Assembly (NCBI GenBank): GCA_964624475.1
Contig: CAZUYC010000088.1
Span: 32,368 to 96,367 of the forward strand
DNA: 64,000 nucleotides
Direction: 5' to 3'
From: CAZUYC01 sp964624475
Lineage (GTDB): Bacteria > Myxococcota_A > UBA9160 > SMWR01
Part shown: positions 24,370 through 33,021 of the stretch, piece after piece
How positions within the stretch are numbered: the first letter of the stretch is position 1
Layout of the letters: every line of letters starts with the position of its first letter
Position numbers and translations under genes: made by a program
The notes under the pieces: model-generated
What the model was told of the DNA's origin: nothing
The model's database searches: none
The model's input: the letters and a program-made list of their open reading frames with translations, nothing else

Positions 24370-24387
24370 CCAGTTGACGTGAACTGG
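24370..24387. promoter_or_regulatory. Candidate operator at the start of the merR-icmF operon
   Basis: An 18-base near-palindrome, CCAGTT-GACGTG-AACTGG, has perfect 6-base arms and an ACGT core. It straddles the GTG start of the MerR gene. Its left part (TTGACGTGAAC) resembles, from memory, the TTTACGT-AAACGTAAA-type sites of LiuR, a MerR regulator of branched-chain acyl-CoA degradation. Autoregulation of the operon is the likely use. Confidence 0.45.
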
Positions 24388-24840
24388 CAAACAGAATCAG
24401 GGGCGCCGGGGCTCACCATCTCGGAAGTGCGCGACGCCACGGGTCTTTCCGCTCGCACCCTGCGCTACTACGAGGAGCTCGGCCTCCTCCCCGGCGTGCG
24501 GCGCCGCAGCGGCGGACGGCGCGTCTACGGGGCGGACGAGATCGAGCGGCTGCGCTTCATCCAGAGGCTCAAGGCGCTCGGCCTCTCGCTGGCGGAGGTG
24601 AAGGAGCTGAACGCGGTCTACGCGATCGCGGGCTCGACGCGAGCCCTGCTCGCGCGCCTCGACCTGCTGCTCGGCCGACGTCTCGCGGACCTCGACGCGC
24701 GCATCGGGGAGCTCGAGGGGCTGCGCGGCGAGATCCAGAGCTACCGCGAGCGCGTGCTGGGGCGCACCCGCGCCGGCGCGGCCGGCGCGCCGGCGCAGGC
24801 GGGGGGCGCGCGGGCGCGGAACGGGGGAGGGCAGCGATGA
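24379..24840 (+). CDS. MerR-family transcriptional regulator of the icmF operon
   Basis: This 153-residue regulator has an N-terminal winged helix (LTISEVRDATGLSARTLRYY, then EELGLLPGVRRRSGGRRVYG) and a long dimerisation coiled coil (about 80-140). No metal-binding cysteine cluster is present, unlike metal-sensing MerR proteins. The GTG start is the only good start near the HTH; the frame stays open upstream but is not protein-like. It overlaps icmF by ATGA, so the two are co-translated. LiuR-type MerR proteins control acyl-CoA catabolism, and an icmF partner supports a similar job here. Confidence 0.82.
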   Translation: MNWQTESGAPGLTISEVRDATGLSARTLRYYEELGLLPGVRRRSGGRRVYGADEIERLRFIQRLKALGLSLAEVKELNAVYAIAGSTRALLARLDLLLGRRLADLDARIGELEGLRGEIQSYRERVLGRTRAGAAGAPAQAGGARARNGGGQR

Positions 24841-27800
24841 GCGCGGCTGCGGCGGCCGCCGCCCCGGCGCGGGGCCCGGAGCGCGTCCGCGTCGTCACCG
24901 CGGCCTCGCTCTTCGACGGCCACGACGCCGCCATCCACATCATGCGGCGCCTGCTCCAGGCGCAGGGCGCCGAGGTGATCCACCTCGGCCACGACCGCTC
25001 GGTCGAGGAGATCGCGGAAGCGGCGCTCCAGGAGGACGCCCACGCGGTCGCCGTCTCGTCGTACCAGGGCGGCCACCTCGAGTTCTTCGGCTACCTCGTC
25101 GAACGGCTCCGCGAGCTCGGCGCCGGCCACGTGCGCGTCTTCGGCGGCGGCGGCGGGACGATCACGCCCGAGGAGGTCGCCGCGCTCCAGGCGCGCGGCG
25201 TCGCGCGCATCTTCCGCCCCGAGGACGGGCGCGCGCTGGGCCTCGAAGGGATGATCCGCGCGCTGCTGGACGCGTGCCGCGGCGCGCCGCCGCCGGCGCG
25301 CCCCGACCCGGCGCGGCTCTCGGCCGAGGCCCCGCTCGGCGTGGCGCGCGCCATCAGCTGGTTCGAGCGCGCCGCCGAGGTGGAGCTCCCCGGCGTCGCG
25401 GAGCTCCGGCGCGCGCTCGAGGCGCGCCGCCGCCGCCCGGCCGCCCCGGTGGTGGGCTTCACCGGGACGGGCGGCGCGGGCAAGTCGAGCGTGGTCGACG
25501 AGATGGTGCGGCGCATCCGGCTCGAGTTCCCGAGCCGGCGGATCGGCTGCCTGCTCGTCGACCCGACGCGCCGGCGCTCGGGCGGCGCGCTGCTCGGCGA
25601 TCGCCTGCGCATGAACGCGATCCACGGGCCGGGCGTCTTCGTGCGCTCGCTGGCGACGCGCCAGGCGCACCTCGCGCTCTCGCGCGCCCTCGCCGACGCG
25701 GTGCGCGTGCTCCAGGCCGCCGACTTCGACCTCGTGATCGTCGAGACGGCGGGGATCGGGCAGAGCGACTCCGAGGTGGTCGACCTCGTCGATCTCCCGA
25801 TCTACGTGATGACGCCCGAGTACGGCGCGCCCTCGCAGCTCGAGAAGATCGACATGCTCGAGCTCGCCGAAGTGATCGTGATGAACAAGTCCGACCGCCA
25901 CGGCGCGGCCGATGCGCTGCGCGACGTGCGCCGGCAGTGGCGGCGCAACCGCGGGCGGCCCGAGCTGCCGGACGCCGAGGTGCCGGTCTTCCCGACCGTC
26001 GCCCGGCGTTGGAACGACCCGGGCGTCGACCGCCTCTACCGCGCGCTGCGCGACCGCGTGCTCGGCGCGCCGGAACGGCCGCGGGCGGCGGCCGCCGAGG
26101 CCGAGGGGCCCGCGGCGCCGATCCCGGCCGCGCGCGCGCGCTACCTGGCCGAGATCGCCGAGGCGGTGCGGGGCTGGCACGCGACGAGCGAGGCCGACGC
26201 CGAGCGCGCGGCCGATGCCGAGGGGATCGCCCGCGCGATCCGCGACCTCGGCGGGCCCGCGGCGCCGATGGCCGGCGCGCTCCCGGACCCGGCGGGGCCC
26301 GAGCCCGCGGCGGTCGAGGCGCTGCGCGGCCGATACCAAGCGGCGCTCGACGCGCTGGCACCCGCCACGCGCGAGGCCCTCTGCGCGTGGCCGCAGACGC
26401 GGGCGCGCTACGAGGCCGAGGCGCAGGAGTACGTCGTGCGCGAGCGCGCAATCGGTGTTGCCAACCGCACGACCACGCTCGCCGGGACCGCGCTTCCGAA
26501 GGTCGCGCTCCCCCCCTTCCAGAGCTGGGGCGAGCTCGCGCGCTTCCTGCGCGCCGAGAACCTCCCCGGGAGCTTCCCCTTCACCGCGGGCGTCTTCCCG
26601 TTCCGCAGCCAGGAGGAGGACCCCGCACGCATGTTCGCGGGCGAGGGCACGCCCGAGCAGACCAACCGGCGCTTCCACCTGATCGCGCGCGGGCAGCCGG
26701 CCGCGCGCCTCTCGACGGCCTTCGACTCCGTGACGCTCTACGGCCGCGACCCCGACGAGCGCCCCGACGTGTGGGGCAAGGTCGGGAACTCCGGCGTCTC
26801 GGTGTGCACGGTCGACGACGCGAAGAAGCTCTACTCGGGCTTCGACCTCTGCGCGCCGAACACCTCGGTCTCGATGACGATCAACGGCCCGGCGGCGGTC
26901 GTGCTGGCCTTCTTCCTGAACGCGGCGATCGACCAGGCGGTGGAGCGGCACCTGCGCGAGAGCGGGCGCATCGAGGCCGTGCGGCGCCAGCTCGCCCGGG
27001 ACGCGCTCCCGAGCTACGCGGGCGAGCTCCCGGAGGGCCACGACGGCCTCGGCTGCCTGCTGCTCAGCGTCGCGGGCGACGCGGTCGTGGACGCCGAGAC
27101 CTACGGGCGCATCCGCGCGGACGTGCTCTCGCGCGTGCGCGGCACGGTGCAGGCCGACATCCTGAAGGAGGACCAGGCGCAGAACACCTGCATCTTCTCG
27201 ACCGAGTTCGCGCTCAAGCTCATGGGCGACGTGCAGGAGTGGTTCATCGTAAACCGCGTGCGCAACTTCTACTCGGTCTCGGTCTCGGGCTACCACATCG
27301 CCGAGGCCGGCGCGAACCCGATCACCCAGCTCGCCTTCACCCTCGCCAACGGCTTCACCTACTGCGAGTACTACCGCGCGCGCGGCATGGACGTCGACGC
27401 CTTCGCGCCGAGCTTCTCATTCTTCTTCAGCAACGGCCTCGATGCCGAGTACAGCGTGATCGGTCGCGTCGCGCGGCGCATCTGGGCGCTCGCCCTGCGC
27501 GAGGTCTACGGCGCCTCGGAGCGCAGCCAGAAGCTCAAGTACCACGTCCAGACCTCGGGCCGCTCGCTGCACGCGCAGGAGATGGCCTTCAACGACATCC
27601 GCACCACGCTCCAGGCGCTCACGGCCCTCCAGGACCAGTGCAACAGCCTGCACACCAACGCCTACGACGAGGCGGTGACGACCCCGACCGAGGAGTCGGT
27701 GCGGCGCGCGCTCGCGATCCAGCTCATCATCAACCGCGAGCTCGGGATCTTCCGCAACGAGAACCCGCTCCAGGGCTCCTTCGCGATCCTGGACCTGACC

Positions 27801-28238
27801 CGGCGCGTCGAGGAGGCGGTGCTGAGCGAGTTCGAGCGCCTCGCCGAGCGCGGCGGCGTGCTCGGCGCGATGGAGACCCTCTACCAGCGCGGCCGCATCC
27901 AGGACGAGAGCCTGCACTACGAGTCGCTCAAGCACTCGGGCGAGCTCCCGATCGTGGGCGTGAACGTCTTCGAGGACCCGGACGCGGCGGCGATCGCGCA
28001 CCCGCGGGCGCTCGTGCGCGCGGGAGAGGCGGAGAAGCGCCAGCAGGTGCGGAACCTGCGCGCCTTCCAGGCGCGCCACGTCGAGCGTGCCGCCCCGGCC
28101 CTGGCGCGCCTCGAGGTCGCGGCGCGCCACGGCCGCAACGTCTTCGCGGAGCTGCTCGATACGGTGAAGGTCGCGAGCCTCGGGCAGATCTGCGACGCCC
28201 TCTTCGAGGTGGGAGGCCGCTACCGGCGCGCAATGTAG
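24837..28238 (+). CDS. icmF: Fused isobutyryl-CoA mutase (IcmF)
   Basis: This 1133-residue adenosylcobalamin enzyme interconverts isobutyryl-CoA and n-butyryl-CoA. An N-terminal B12-binding domain (about 15-150) carries DGHDAAIH with the cobalt-ligating histidine. A MeaB-like G-protein chaperone (about 200-430) has P-loop GTGGAGKS and NKSD. The mutase barrel (about 560-1133) follows. Substrate-selecting residues are Icm-type: Phe600 (ARMFAGEG) stands where methylmalonyl-CoA mutase has Tyr, and Gln782 (DQAQNTC) where it has Arg. This argues against methylmalonyl-CoA as substrate; isovaleryl/pivalyl-CoA activity, known for some IcmF, cannot be excluded. It is cotranscribed with merR. Confidence 0.95.
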   Translation: MSAAAAAAAPARGPERVRVVTAASLFDGHDAAIHIMRRLLQAQGAEVIHLGHDRSVEEIAEAALQEDAHAVAVSSYQGGHLEFFGYLVERLRELGAGHVRVFGGGGGTITPEEVAALQARGVARIFRPEDGRALGLEGMIRALLDACRGAPPPARPDPARLSAEAPLGVARAISWFERAAEVELPGVAELRRALEARRRRPAAPVVGFTGTGGAGKSSVVDEMVRRIRLEFPSRRIGCLLVDPTRRRSGGALLGDRLRMNAIHGPGVFVRSLATRQAHLALSRALADAVRVLQAADFDLVIVETAGIGQSDSEVVDLVDLPIYVMTPEYGAPSQLEKIDMLELAEVIVMNKSDRHGAADALRDVRRQWRRNRGRPELPDAEVPVFPTVARRWNDPGVDRLYRALRDRVLGAPERPRAAAAEAEGPAAPIPAARARYLAEIAEAVRGWHATSEADAERAADAEGIARAIRDLGGPAAPMAGALPDPAGPEPAAVEALRGRYQAALDALAPATREALCAWPQTRARYEAEAQEYVVRERAIGVANRTTTLAGTALPKVALPPFQSWGELARFLRAENLPGSFPFTAGVFPFRSQEEDPARMFAGEGTPEQTNRRFHLIARGQPAARLSTAFDSVTLYGRDPDERPDVWGKVGNSGVSVCTVDDAKKLYSGFDLCAPNTSVSMTINGPAAVVLAFFLNAAIDQAVERHLRESGRIEAVRRQLARDALPSYAGELPEGHDGLGCLLLSVAGDAVVDAETYGRIRADVLSRVRGTVQADILKEDQAQNTCIFSTEFALKLMGDVQEWFIVNRVRNFYSVSVSGYHIAEAGANPITQLAFTLANGFTYCEYYRARGMDVDAFAPSFSFFFSNGLDAEYSVIGRVARRIWALALREVYGASERSQKLKYHVQTSGRSLHAQEMAFNDIRTTLQALTALQDQCNSLHTNAYDEAVTTPTEESVRRALAIQLIINRELGIFRNENPLQGSFAILDLTRRVEEAVLSEFERLAERGGVLGAMETLYQRGRIQDESLHYESLKHSGELPIVGVNVFEDPDAAAIAHPRALVRAGEAEKRQQVRNLRAFQARHVERAAPALARLEVAARHGRNVFAELLDTVKVASLGQICDALFEVGGRYRRAM

Positions 28239-28288
28239 CCCGGCCGGCGCGGGGGCGGCTATCGTTTTCGGCGGCGCAGGAGGCTTGG

Positions 28289-30439
28289 ATGGCGAAGCGG
28301 CGAAGCAGGCGGGCCGACCCGGACGCGTGGCGCGAGCTCGCGCGCGAGGAGCTCGGCGGGCGCGACCCGGAGGAGCTGGTCTGGACCACGCCCGAGGGGT
28401 TGCGCGTGCGCCCGCTCTACACCGCCGCGGATCTCGAGGCGCTCGAGTGGACCGACACGATCCCCGGCGCGCCGCCCTTCCTGCGCGGGCCGCGCGCCAG
28501 CATGTACGCGAACCGGCCCTGGACGATCCGCCAGTACGCGGGCTACTCGACGGCCGAGGAGTCGAACGCCTTCTACCGGCGCAACCTCGCCGCCGGCCAG
28601 AAGGGCCTCTCCGTGGCCTTCGATCTCGCCACGCACCGCGGCTACGACTCCGACCACCCGCGCGTCGTCGGGGACGTCGGCAAGGCCGGCGTCGCGATCG
28701 ACTCGGTCGAGGACATGAAGATCCTCTTCGGCGGGATCCCGCTCGAGCAGATGTCGGTCTCGATGACGATGAACGGCGCCGTGCTCCCCGTGCTCGCCTG
28801 CTTCATCGTGGCCGGCGAGGAGCAGGGCTGCCCGCGCGAGAAGCTCACCGGGACGATCCAGAACGACATCCTGAAGGAGTTCATGGTCCGCAACACCTAC
28901 ATCTATCCGCCCGAGCCGAGCATGCGGATCGTCGCGGACATCATCGAGTACACCGCGCGCGAGATGCCGCGCTTCAACTCGATCTCGATCAGCGGCTACC
29001 ACATGCAGGAGGCGGGCGCGACGGCGACGCTCGAGCTCGCCTTCACGCTCGCCGACGGCCTCGACTACGTGCGCGCGGCGCTCTCGAAGGGTCTCGACGT
29101 CGACGAGTTCGCCGGGCGCCTCTCCTTCTTCTGGGCGATCGGCATGAACTTCTACCTCGAGATCGCGAAGATGCGCGCGGCGCGCCTGCTCTGGTGGGAG
29201 CTGATGCGGGAGTTCCGGCCCCGCGACCCGCGCTCCTCGATGCTGCGCACCCACTGCCAGACCTCCGGCGCGAGCCTGACCGCGCAGGACCCGCTGAACA
29301 ACGTGATCCGCACCACGATCGAGGCGATGGCCGCCGTCTTCGGCGGGACGCAGTCGCTCCACACCAACGCGTACGACGAGGCCCTGGGCCTGCCCACCGA
29401 CACGACCGCCCGGGTCGCCCGCAACACCCAGCTGATCCTCGCCGAGGAGACCGGGATCCCGCACGTGATCGACCCCTGGGGCGGCTCCTACTTCATGGAG
29501 TCGCTCACGGCGAGCGTGGCGGCCGAGGCGCGCAAGATCATCGCCGAGGTCGAGGCGCTCGGCGGCATGACGCGCGCGATCGCGACCGGCATGCCGAAGC
29601 TGCGCATCGAGGAGTGCGCGGCGCGGCGCCAGGCGCGGGTCGACCGCGGCGAGGACACGATCGTCGGCGTGAACAAGTACCGCGCGCCGGGGGAGGAGGA
29701 GATCGACGTCCTCGACGTCGACAACCACGCCGTGCGCGCCGCGCAGATCCGGCGCCTCGAGCGCCTGCGCTCGACGCGCGACGAGCCCGCGGCCCTGGGC
29801 GCGCTCGCCCGCCTCGGCGAGGTGGCGCGCAGCGCGCGGGGGAACCTGCTCGCGGCCGCCGTCGAGGCCGCGCGCCTGCGCGCGACGGTGGGCGAGATCT
29901 CCGCGGCGCTGGAGGAGGTCTTCACCCGCTACCGCGCCGACGTGCGCTCGGTGTCCGGCGTCTACCGCGGGGCCTACGCCGGCGACCCGGAGTTCGACGC
30001 CATCCTCTCCGAGGTGCGCGAGTTCGCCGAGGCGGAGGGCCGCCGGCCGCGGATGCTCGTGGTGAAGCTCGGTCAGGACGGCCACGACCGCGGCATGAAG
30101 GTGATCGCGACGGCCTTCGCCGACCTCGGCTTCGACGTGGACGTCGGCCCGCTCTTCCAGCTCCCGGCCGAGGCGGCGCGCCAGGCGATCGAGAACGACG
30201 TCCACGCGGTCGGCGTCTCGAGCCAGGCCGCCGGGCACAAGACGCTCGTGCCCGAGCTCGTGGCGGAGCTGCGCCGGCAGGGTGGGGAGGGGATCGCGGT
30301 CGTGGTGGGGGGGATCATCCCGCCGCGCGACTACGCGTTCCTGCGCGAGCGGGGAGTCTCGGCGATCTTCGGCCCCGGCACGCCCGTCCCGAAGGCCGCG
30401 CGCGAGGTCCTCCAGGTGCTGCGGGCGCGGCGCGGATGA
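28289..30439 (+). CDS. scpA: Methylmalonyl-CoA mutase, single-polypeptide
   Basis: This 716-residue B12-dependent mutase converts (R)-methylmalonyl-CoA to succinyl-CoA, the last step of propionyl-CoA assimilation. The catalytic barrel holds RPWTIRQYAGYSTAEESN and GTIQNDILKEFMVRNTY. The carboxylate-binding pair Tyr83 and Arg201 is present, matching Tyr89/Arg207 of the Propionibacterium enzyme. The C-terminal B12 domain has DGHDRG with the lower-ligand histidine. The ATG at 28289 has AGGAGG seven bases upstream. The stop overlaps the meaB start (ATGA). The 50-base gap from icmF suggests one operon. Confidence 0.95.
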   Translation: MAKRRSRRADPDAWRELAREELGGRDPEELVWTTPEGLRVRPLYTAADLEALEWTDTIPGAPPFLRGPRASMYANRPWTIRQYAGYSTAEESNAFYRRNLAAGQKGLSVAFDLATHRGYDSDHPRVVGDVGKAGVAIDSVEDMKILFGGIPLEQMSVSMTMNGAVLPVLACFIVAGEEQGCPREKLTGTIQNDILKEFMVRNTYIYPPEPSMRIVADIIEYTAREMPRFNSISISGYHMQEAGATATLELAFTLADGLDYVRAALSKGLDVDEFAGRLSFFWAIGMNFYLEIAKMRAARLLWWELMREFRPRDPRSSMLRTHCQTSGASLTAQDPLNNVIRTTIEAMAAVFGGTQSLHTNAYDEALGLPTDTTARVARNTQLILAEETGIPHVIDPWGGSYFMESLTASVAAEARKIIAEVEALGGMTRAIATGMPKLRIEECAARRQARVDRGEDTIVGVNKYRAPGEEEIDVLDVDNHAVRAAQIRRLERLRSTRDEPAALGALARLGEVARSARGNLLAAAVEAARLRATVGEISAALEEVFTRYRADVRSVSGVYRGAYAGDPEFDAILSEVREFAEAEGRRPRMLVVKLGQDGHDRGMKVIATAFADLGFDVDVGPLFQLPAEAARQAIENDVHAVGVSSQAAGHKTLVPELVAELRRQGGEGIAVVVGGIIPPRDYAFLRERGVSAIFGPGTPVPKAAREVLQVLRARRG

Positions 30440-31431
30440 GCGCACCCGCCCCCGCCGAGACGCCCGAGGCGCTCGGCGAGGCGATCCGGCGCGGGGACCG
30501 CCGCGCGCTGGCGCGCACGATCACGCTGCTCGAGAGCACGCGGGCCGACCTCGCCGCGCGCGGCCAGGCGACCCTGGAGTCGCTCCTCGCCGCGACCGGC
30601 GGCGCGACGCGGGTCGGGATCACCGGCCCGCCGGGCGTCGGCAAGAGCAGCTTCATCGAGGCCCTCGGCCTCCACCTGATCGCGCGCGGCCACCGCGTCG
30701 CCGTGCTCGCCGTGGACCCCTCGAGCCCGCTGACCGGCGGATCGATCCTCGGCGACAAGACGCGCATGGAGCGCCTCGCACGCGAGGAGGCGGCCTTCAT
30801 CCGGCCCTCGCCGTCGGGCGGCTCGCTCGGCGGCGTGGCGCAGCGCACGCGGGAGGCGCTGCTCGCCTGCGAGGCGGCGGGCTTCGACGTGGTGATGGTC
30901 GAGACGGTGGGGATCGGCCAGTCGGAGATCGCGGTCGCCTCGATGGTCGACTTCTTCCTGGTGCTGGTGCAGCCGGGGGCGGGCGACGAGCTCCAGGGCA
31001 TCAAGAAGGGCGTGCTCGAGCTCGCGGACGGCCTGGTCGTGAACAAGGCCGACACCGATCAGGCGGCCGCCGCGGGGCGCGCGCGGGCGGCGCACACGGA
31101 GGCGCTCTCGCTGCTGCGGGCGAGCTCGCGCCACTGGCGGCCGCGCGTGCTCGCCGCGAGCGCGCACACCGGGCAGGGGATCGAGGCGGTCTGGTCGATG
31201 GTCCAGGAGCACCGGGCGGCGCTGCAGGCCGCCGGCGAGCTCGAAGCCCGCCGCCGCGAGCAGTCGCGAGCCTGGATGTGGAGCCTGCTCGAGGACGGCC
31301 TGCGCACCGCCTTCCGCCGTCACCCGGCGGTGGCGGCGCGCCTCGGCGAGCTCGAGCGCGAGGTCGAGGCGCAGCGCACCACGCCCGCCGCGGCCGCCCG
31401 CGACCTCCTCGACGCGTTCCGGAGCCTCTGA
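30436..31431 (+). CDS. meaB: Methylmalonyl-CoA mutase-associated GTPase MeaB
   Basis: This 331-residue G3E-family GTPase gates cobalamin loading and protects or rescues methylmalonyl-CoA mutase. The P-loop is GPPGVGKS, switch regions include DPSSPLTGGSILGDKTRM and VETVGIGQSE, and the base-specificity motif is NKAD. A C-terminal dimerisation arm follows. It starts within the stop codon of the mutase gene, so the client and chaperone are co-translated. It is distinct from the G domain built into IcmF, so each mutase has its own chaperone. Confidence 0.94.
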   Translation: MSAPAPAETPEALGEAIRRGDRRALARTITLLESTRADLAARGQATLESLLAATGGATRVGITGPPGVGKSSFIEALGLHLIARGHRVAVLAVDPSSPLTGGSILGDKTRMERLAREEAAFIRPSPSGGSLGGVAQRTREALLACEAAGFDVVMVETVGIGQSEIAVASMVDFFLVLVQPGAGDELQGIKKGVLELADGLVVNKADTDQAAAAGRARAAHTEALSLLRASSRHWRPRVLAASAHTGQGIEAVWSMVQEHRAALQAAGELEARRREQSRAWMWSLLEDGLRTAFRRHPAVAARLGELEREVEAQRTTPAAAARDLLDAFRSL

Positions 31432-31477
31432 TCGGGCCCCTCCCCGAGGGGACTTCATCCCCTCCGCGAGACGGCCG

Positions 31478-32170
31478 ATGAAGGGAGACCAGGCTTCAGG
31501 GGGCCGCTGCGTGCAGATCAACGTGCAGGACCGCGAGCTCACGGTGAAGGTGGTCTACTACGGGCCGGCGCTCTCCGGGAAGACGACCAACCTCCAGCAG
31601 CTCCACGCGCTGATCCGCCCCGAGGCGCGAAGCCGAATGGTGACACTCGACACCACCGACGACCGCACGCTCTACTTCGACTTCCTGCCGGTGCAGTTCG
31701 GCTCGCAAAGCGGCTTCTCGGTCAAGGTGAAGCTCTTCACGGTGCCCGGCCAGGTGATGCACAAGTCGACGCGCAAGGTCGTCCTCTCCGGCGCCGACGC
31801 CGTGGCCTTCGTCGCCGACTCGCAGCGCGCGAGCGCGAGCGCCAACGCCTACTCCTGGCGCGACATGGAGGCGAACCTGCGCTCGAACGGGATCGACTTC
31901 GCGCGCATCCCCAAGGTCGTGCAGTTCAACAAGCGCGACCTCGCCGACGTGAAGCCGCTCCAGGACATCAAGCAGGCCTGGGGCGACATCCCGACCTTCC
32001 CGGCCGTCGCGATCCGCGGCGAGGGCGTGCTCGAGACCTTCCGCGAGCTCGTCTGCCTGCTCTACCGCGACATCGACGCCCGCTACGGCTTCGGCGCGAA
32101 GTTCGCCATCTCCGAGGACGAGTTCGTGAAGGGCGTGATCGGCAACTTCCGCAGCGGCTCCGCCGGCTAG
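31478..32170 (+). CDS. MglA-like small Ras-type GTPase
   Basis: This is a 230-residue GTPase of the bacterial MglA group. The P-loop is GPALSGKTTN; switch II reads TVPGQV, with Thr in place of the usual Asp, as in MglA; the guanine motif is FNKRDL. It has an extra C-terminal helix (EDEFVKGVIGNF). MglA-type GTPases set polarity or motility, usually with an MglB-type GAP; no MglB is in the window. The ATG has GGGAG-like purines upstream. It sits 46 bases after meaB and may be read from the same transcript, though the roles look unrelated. Confidence 0.85.
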   Translation: MKGDQASGGRCVQINVQDRELTVKVVYYGPALSGKTTNLQQLHALIRPEARSRMVTLDTTDDRTLYFDFLPVQFGSQSGFSVKVKLFTVPGQVMHKSTRKVVLSGADAVAFVADSQRASASANAYSWRDMEANLRSNGIDFARIPKVVQFNKRDLADVKPLQDIKQAWGDIPTFPAVAIRGEGVLETFRELVCLLYRDIDARYGFGAKFAISEDEFVKGVIGNFRSGSAG

Positions 32171-32176
32171 GCGGGA

Positions 32177-32470
32177 TCACCGGCGCCGGCGGAGGCGCTC
32201 GAGCGCCTCCAGGAAGCTCCCGAGCTCCCGCCGCAGCGCGTTGTAGCGGAAGTAGGGGTCCGCAACGCCCTGCCGGCCGAGCGACTCGTAGAGGGCGAGC
32301 TCGGGGTCCGGCGGCAGCGGCACCCGCGCCGGGAGCTCGACGCCGAGGCGAGCGAGTCGCGTGCGCGCGAGCGACAGCGTGAGGGCCTCGGGCGTGAGCT
32401 CCCCCCGCTCCAGGTCGGCGAGGGCGCGCTCCACGAGCCATGCGCCGGGCAGGCCTCCGAGCTCAAGCAT
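32177..32470 (-). CDS. Hypothetical protein, partner of a nucleotidyltransferase remnant (97 aa)
   Basis: I do not recognise a named family, but the pattern (LGGLPGAWLVERALADLERG ... LARLGVELP ... PDPELALYESL ... YFRYNALRRELGSFLEALE) resembles, from memory, the small protein often encoded next to DUF6036-type nucleotidyltransferases. Its ATG overlaps the stop of the upstream 71-residue gene by 8 bases, so the two form a unit. This may be the toxin or antitoxin half of a decayed TA-like pair. Confidence 0.5.
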   Translation of the reverse strand: MLELGGLPGAWLVERALADLERGELTPEALTLSLARTRLARLGVELPARVPLPPDPELALYESLGRQGVADPYFRYNALRRELGSFLEALERLRRRR

Positions 32471-32678
32471 CGACCCGCTCCGCGAACTCCCGCACGCGCT
32501 CGCGGAAGGCCGCCGCATCCAGGCCCGGATAGCGGACGAGGTCGGGCTCGATCTCGGCGAGCGCTCGCGTCAGGTCGGCGGCCGAGAAGAAGGCCCGCTC
32601 GAGCATCGCGCGGACGTCGGAGAGGTCGCGCTCCGCCATGAAGCGCTCGAGCTTCGCGGCATCGACGGTCGCTCGCAC
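32463..32678 (-). CDS. Small protein, possible internally deleted nucleotidyltransferase (71 aa)
   Basis: The start, MRATVDAAKLERFMAE, matches the N-terminus typical of DUF6036-type nucleotidyltransferases, and the end (DLSDVRAMLERAFF ... IEPDLVRYPGLDAAAFRERVREF) matches their C-terminus. The middle, with the catalytic GG and DxD residues, is absent. It therefore looks like an in-frame internal deletion product, or less likely an intact small antitoxin. It overlaps its partner gene by 8 bases. There is no frameshift within what remains. Confidence 0.5.
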   Translation of the reverse strand: MRATVDAAKLERFMAERDLSDVRAMLERAFFSAADLTRALAEIEPDLVRYPGLDAAAFRERVREFAERVDA

Positions 32679-32838
32679 GCAGCCGGCAGCATACCGCGTC
32701 CCCGAGCCCGGTCCGAGCGAGCCCTCACGCCACGGGGGCGAAGCAGGTCAGGTACTCGCGCGTCCCGCCCGACCCGCAAGCACCGACGCGCACCGGCAAG
32801 CGCTTCATTGCCCGGAACTGGAGCCGCAAGCGCCCGAA

Positions 32839-32878
32839 GGGGCCGGAGCTCCTGTGGAGCTCGGCCCGCAGCGAGCCG
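32839..32878 (+). repeat. Dispersed intergenic repeat, copy A
   Basis: This 40-base sequence is identical to 59674-59713. It contains a hairpin with arms GAGCTCC (32846-32852) and GGAGCTC (32856-32862) around TGT. The surrounding GCAGCGAGCCGCAGGCGAG segment recurs near 57601. It lies in the ribBA leader region. The 343-base gap 32679-33021 otherwise holds the ribBA promoter and a second hairpin. Confidence 0.85.
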
Positions 32879-32913
32879 CAGGCGAGCGGAGTAGATCAGG
32901 AGTGAATCCTGGT

Positions 32914-32942
32914 TTGACACCCCCCAGGGCCGCTGATAGCTT
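32914..32942 (+). promoter_or_regulatory. Candidate sigma-70 promoter for ribBA
   Basis: A perfect -35 box TTGACA (32914-32919) is followed after 17 bases by an extended -10 (TGA then TAGCTT at 32937-32942). A short hairpin (AGGCTCC / GGAGCCT, 32949-32967) follows at once in the leader. No FMN riboswitch core is recognisable. Confidence 0.45.
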
Positions 32943-33021
32943 GCGAAAAGGCTCCCGACCGGAGCCTGCTCGGGCCCGCCCTGCGCCTGCGCGCGGTCCG
33001 GACGGAAGGTGGCCCGCCCCC

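Noticed and set aside
10675..24390. A continuous minus-strand open frame of about 4570 codons
   Set aside because: It lies opposite the adhesin and exporter genes, is extremely rich in Arg, Ala, Gly and Asp/Glu, and has no domain. High GC and the repeat array keep this frame free of stops.
32679..33021. Riboswitch in the ribBA leader
   Set aside because: I looked for the conserved FMN-riboswitch core and did not find it; only a simple hairpin and the dispersed repeat are present.
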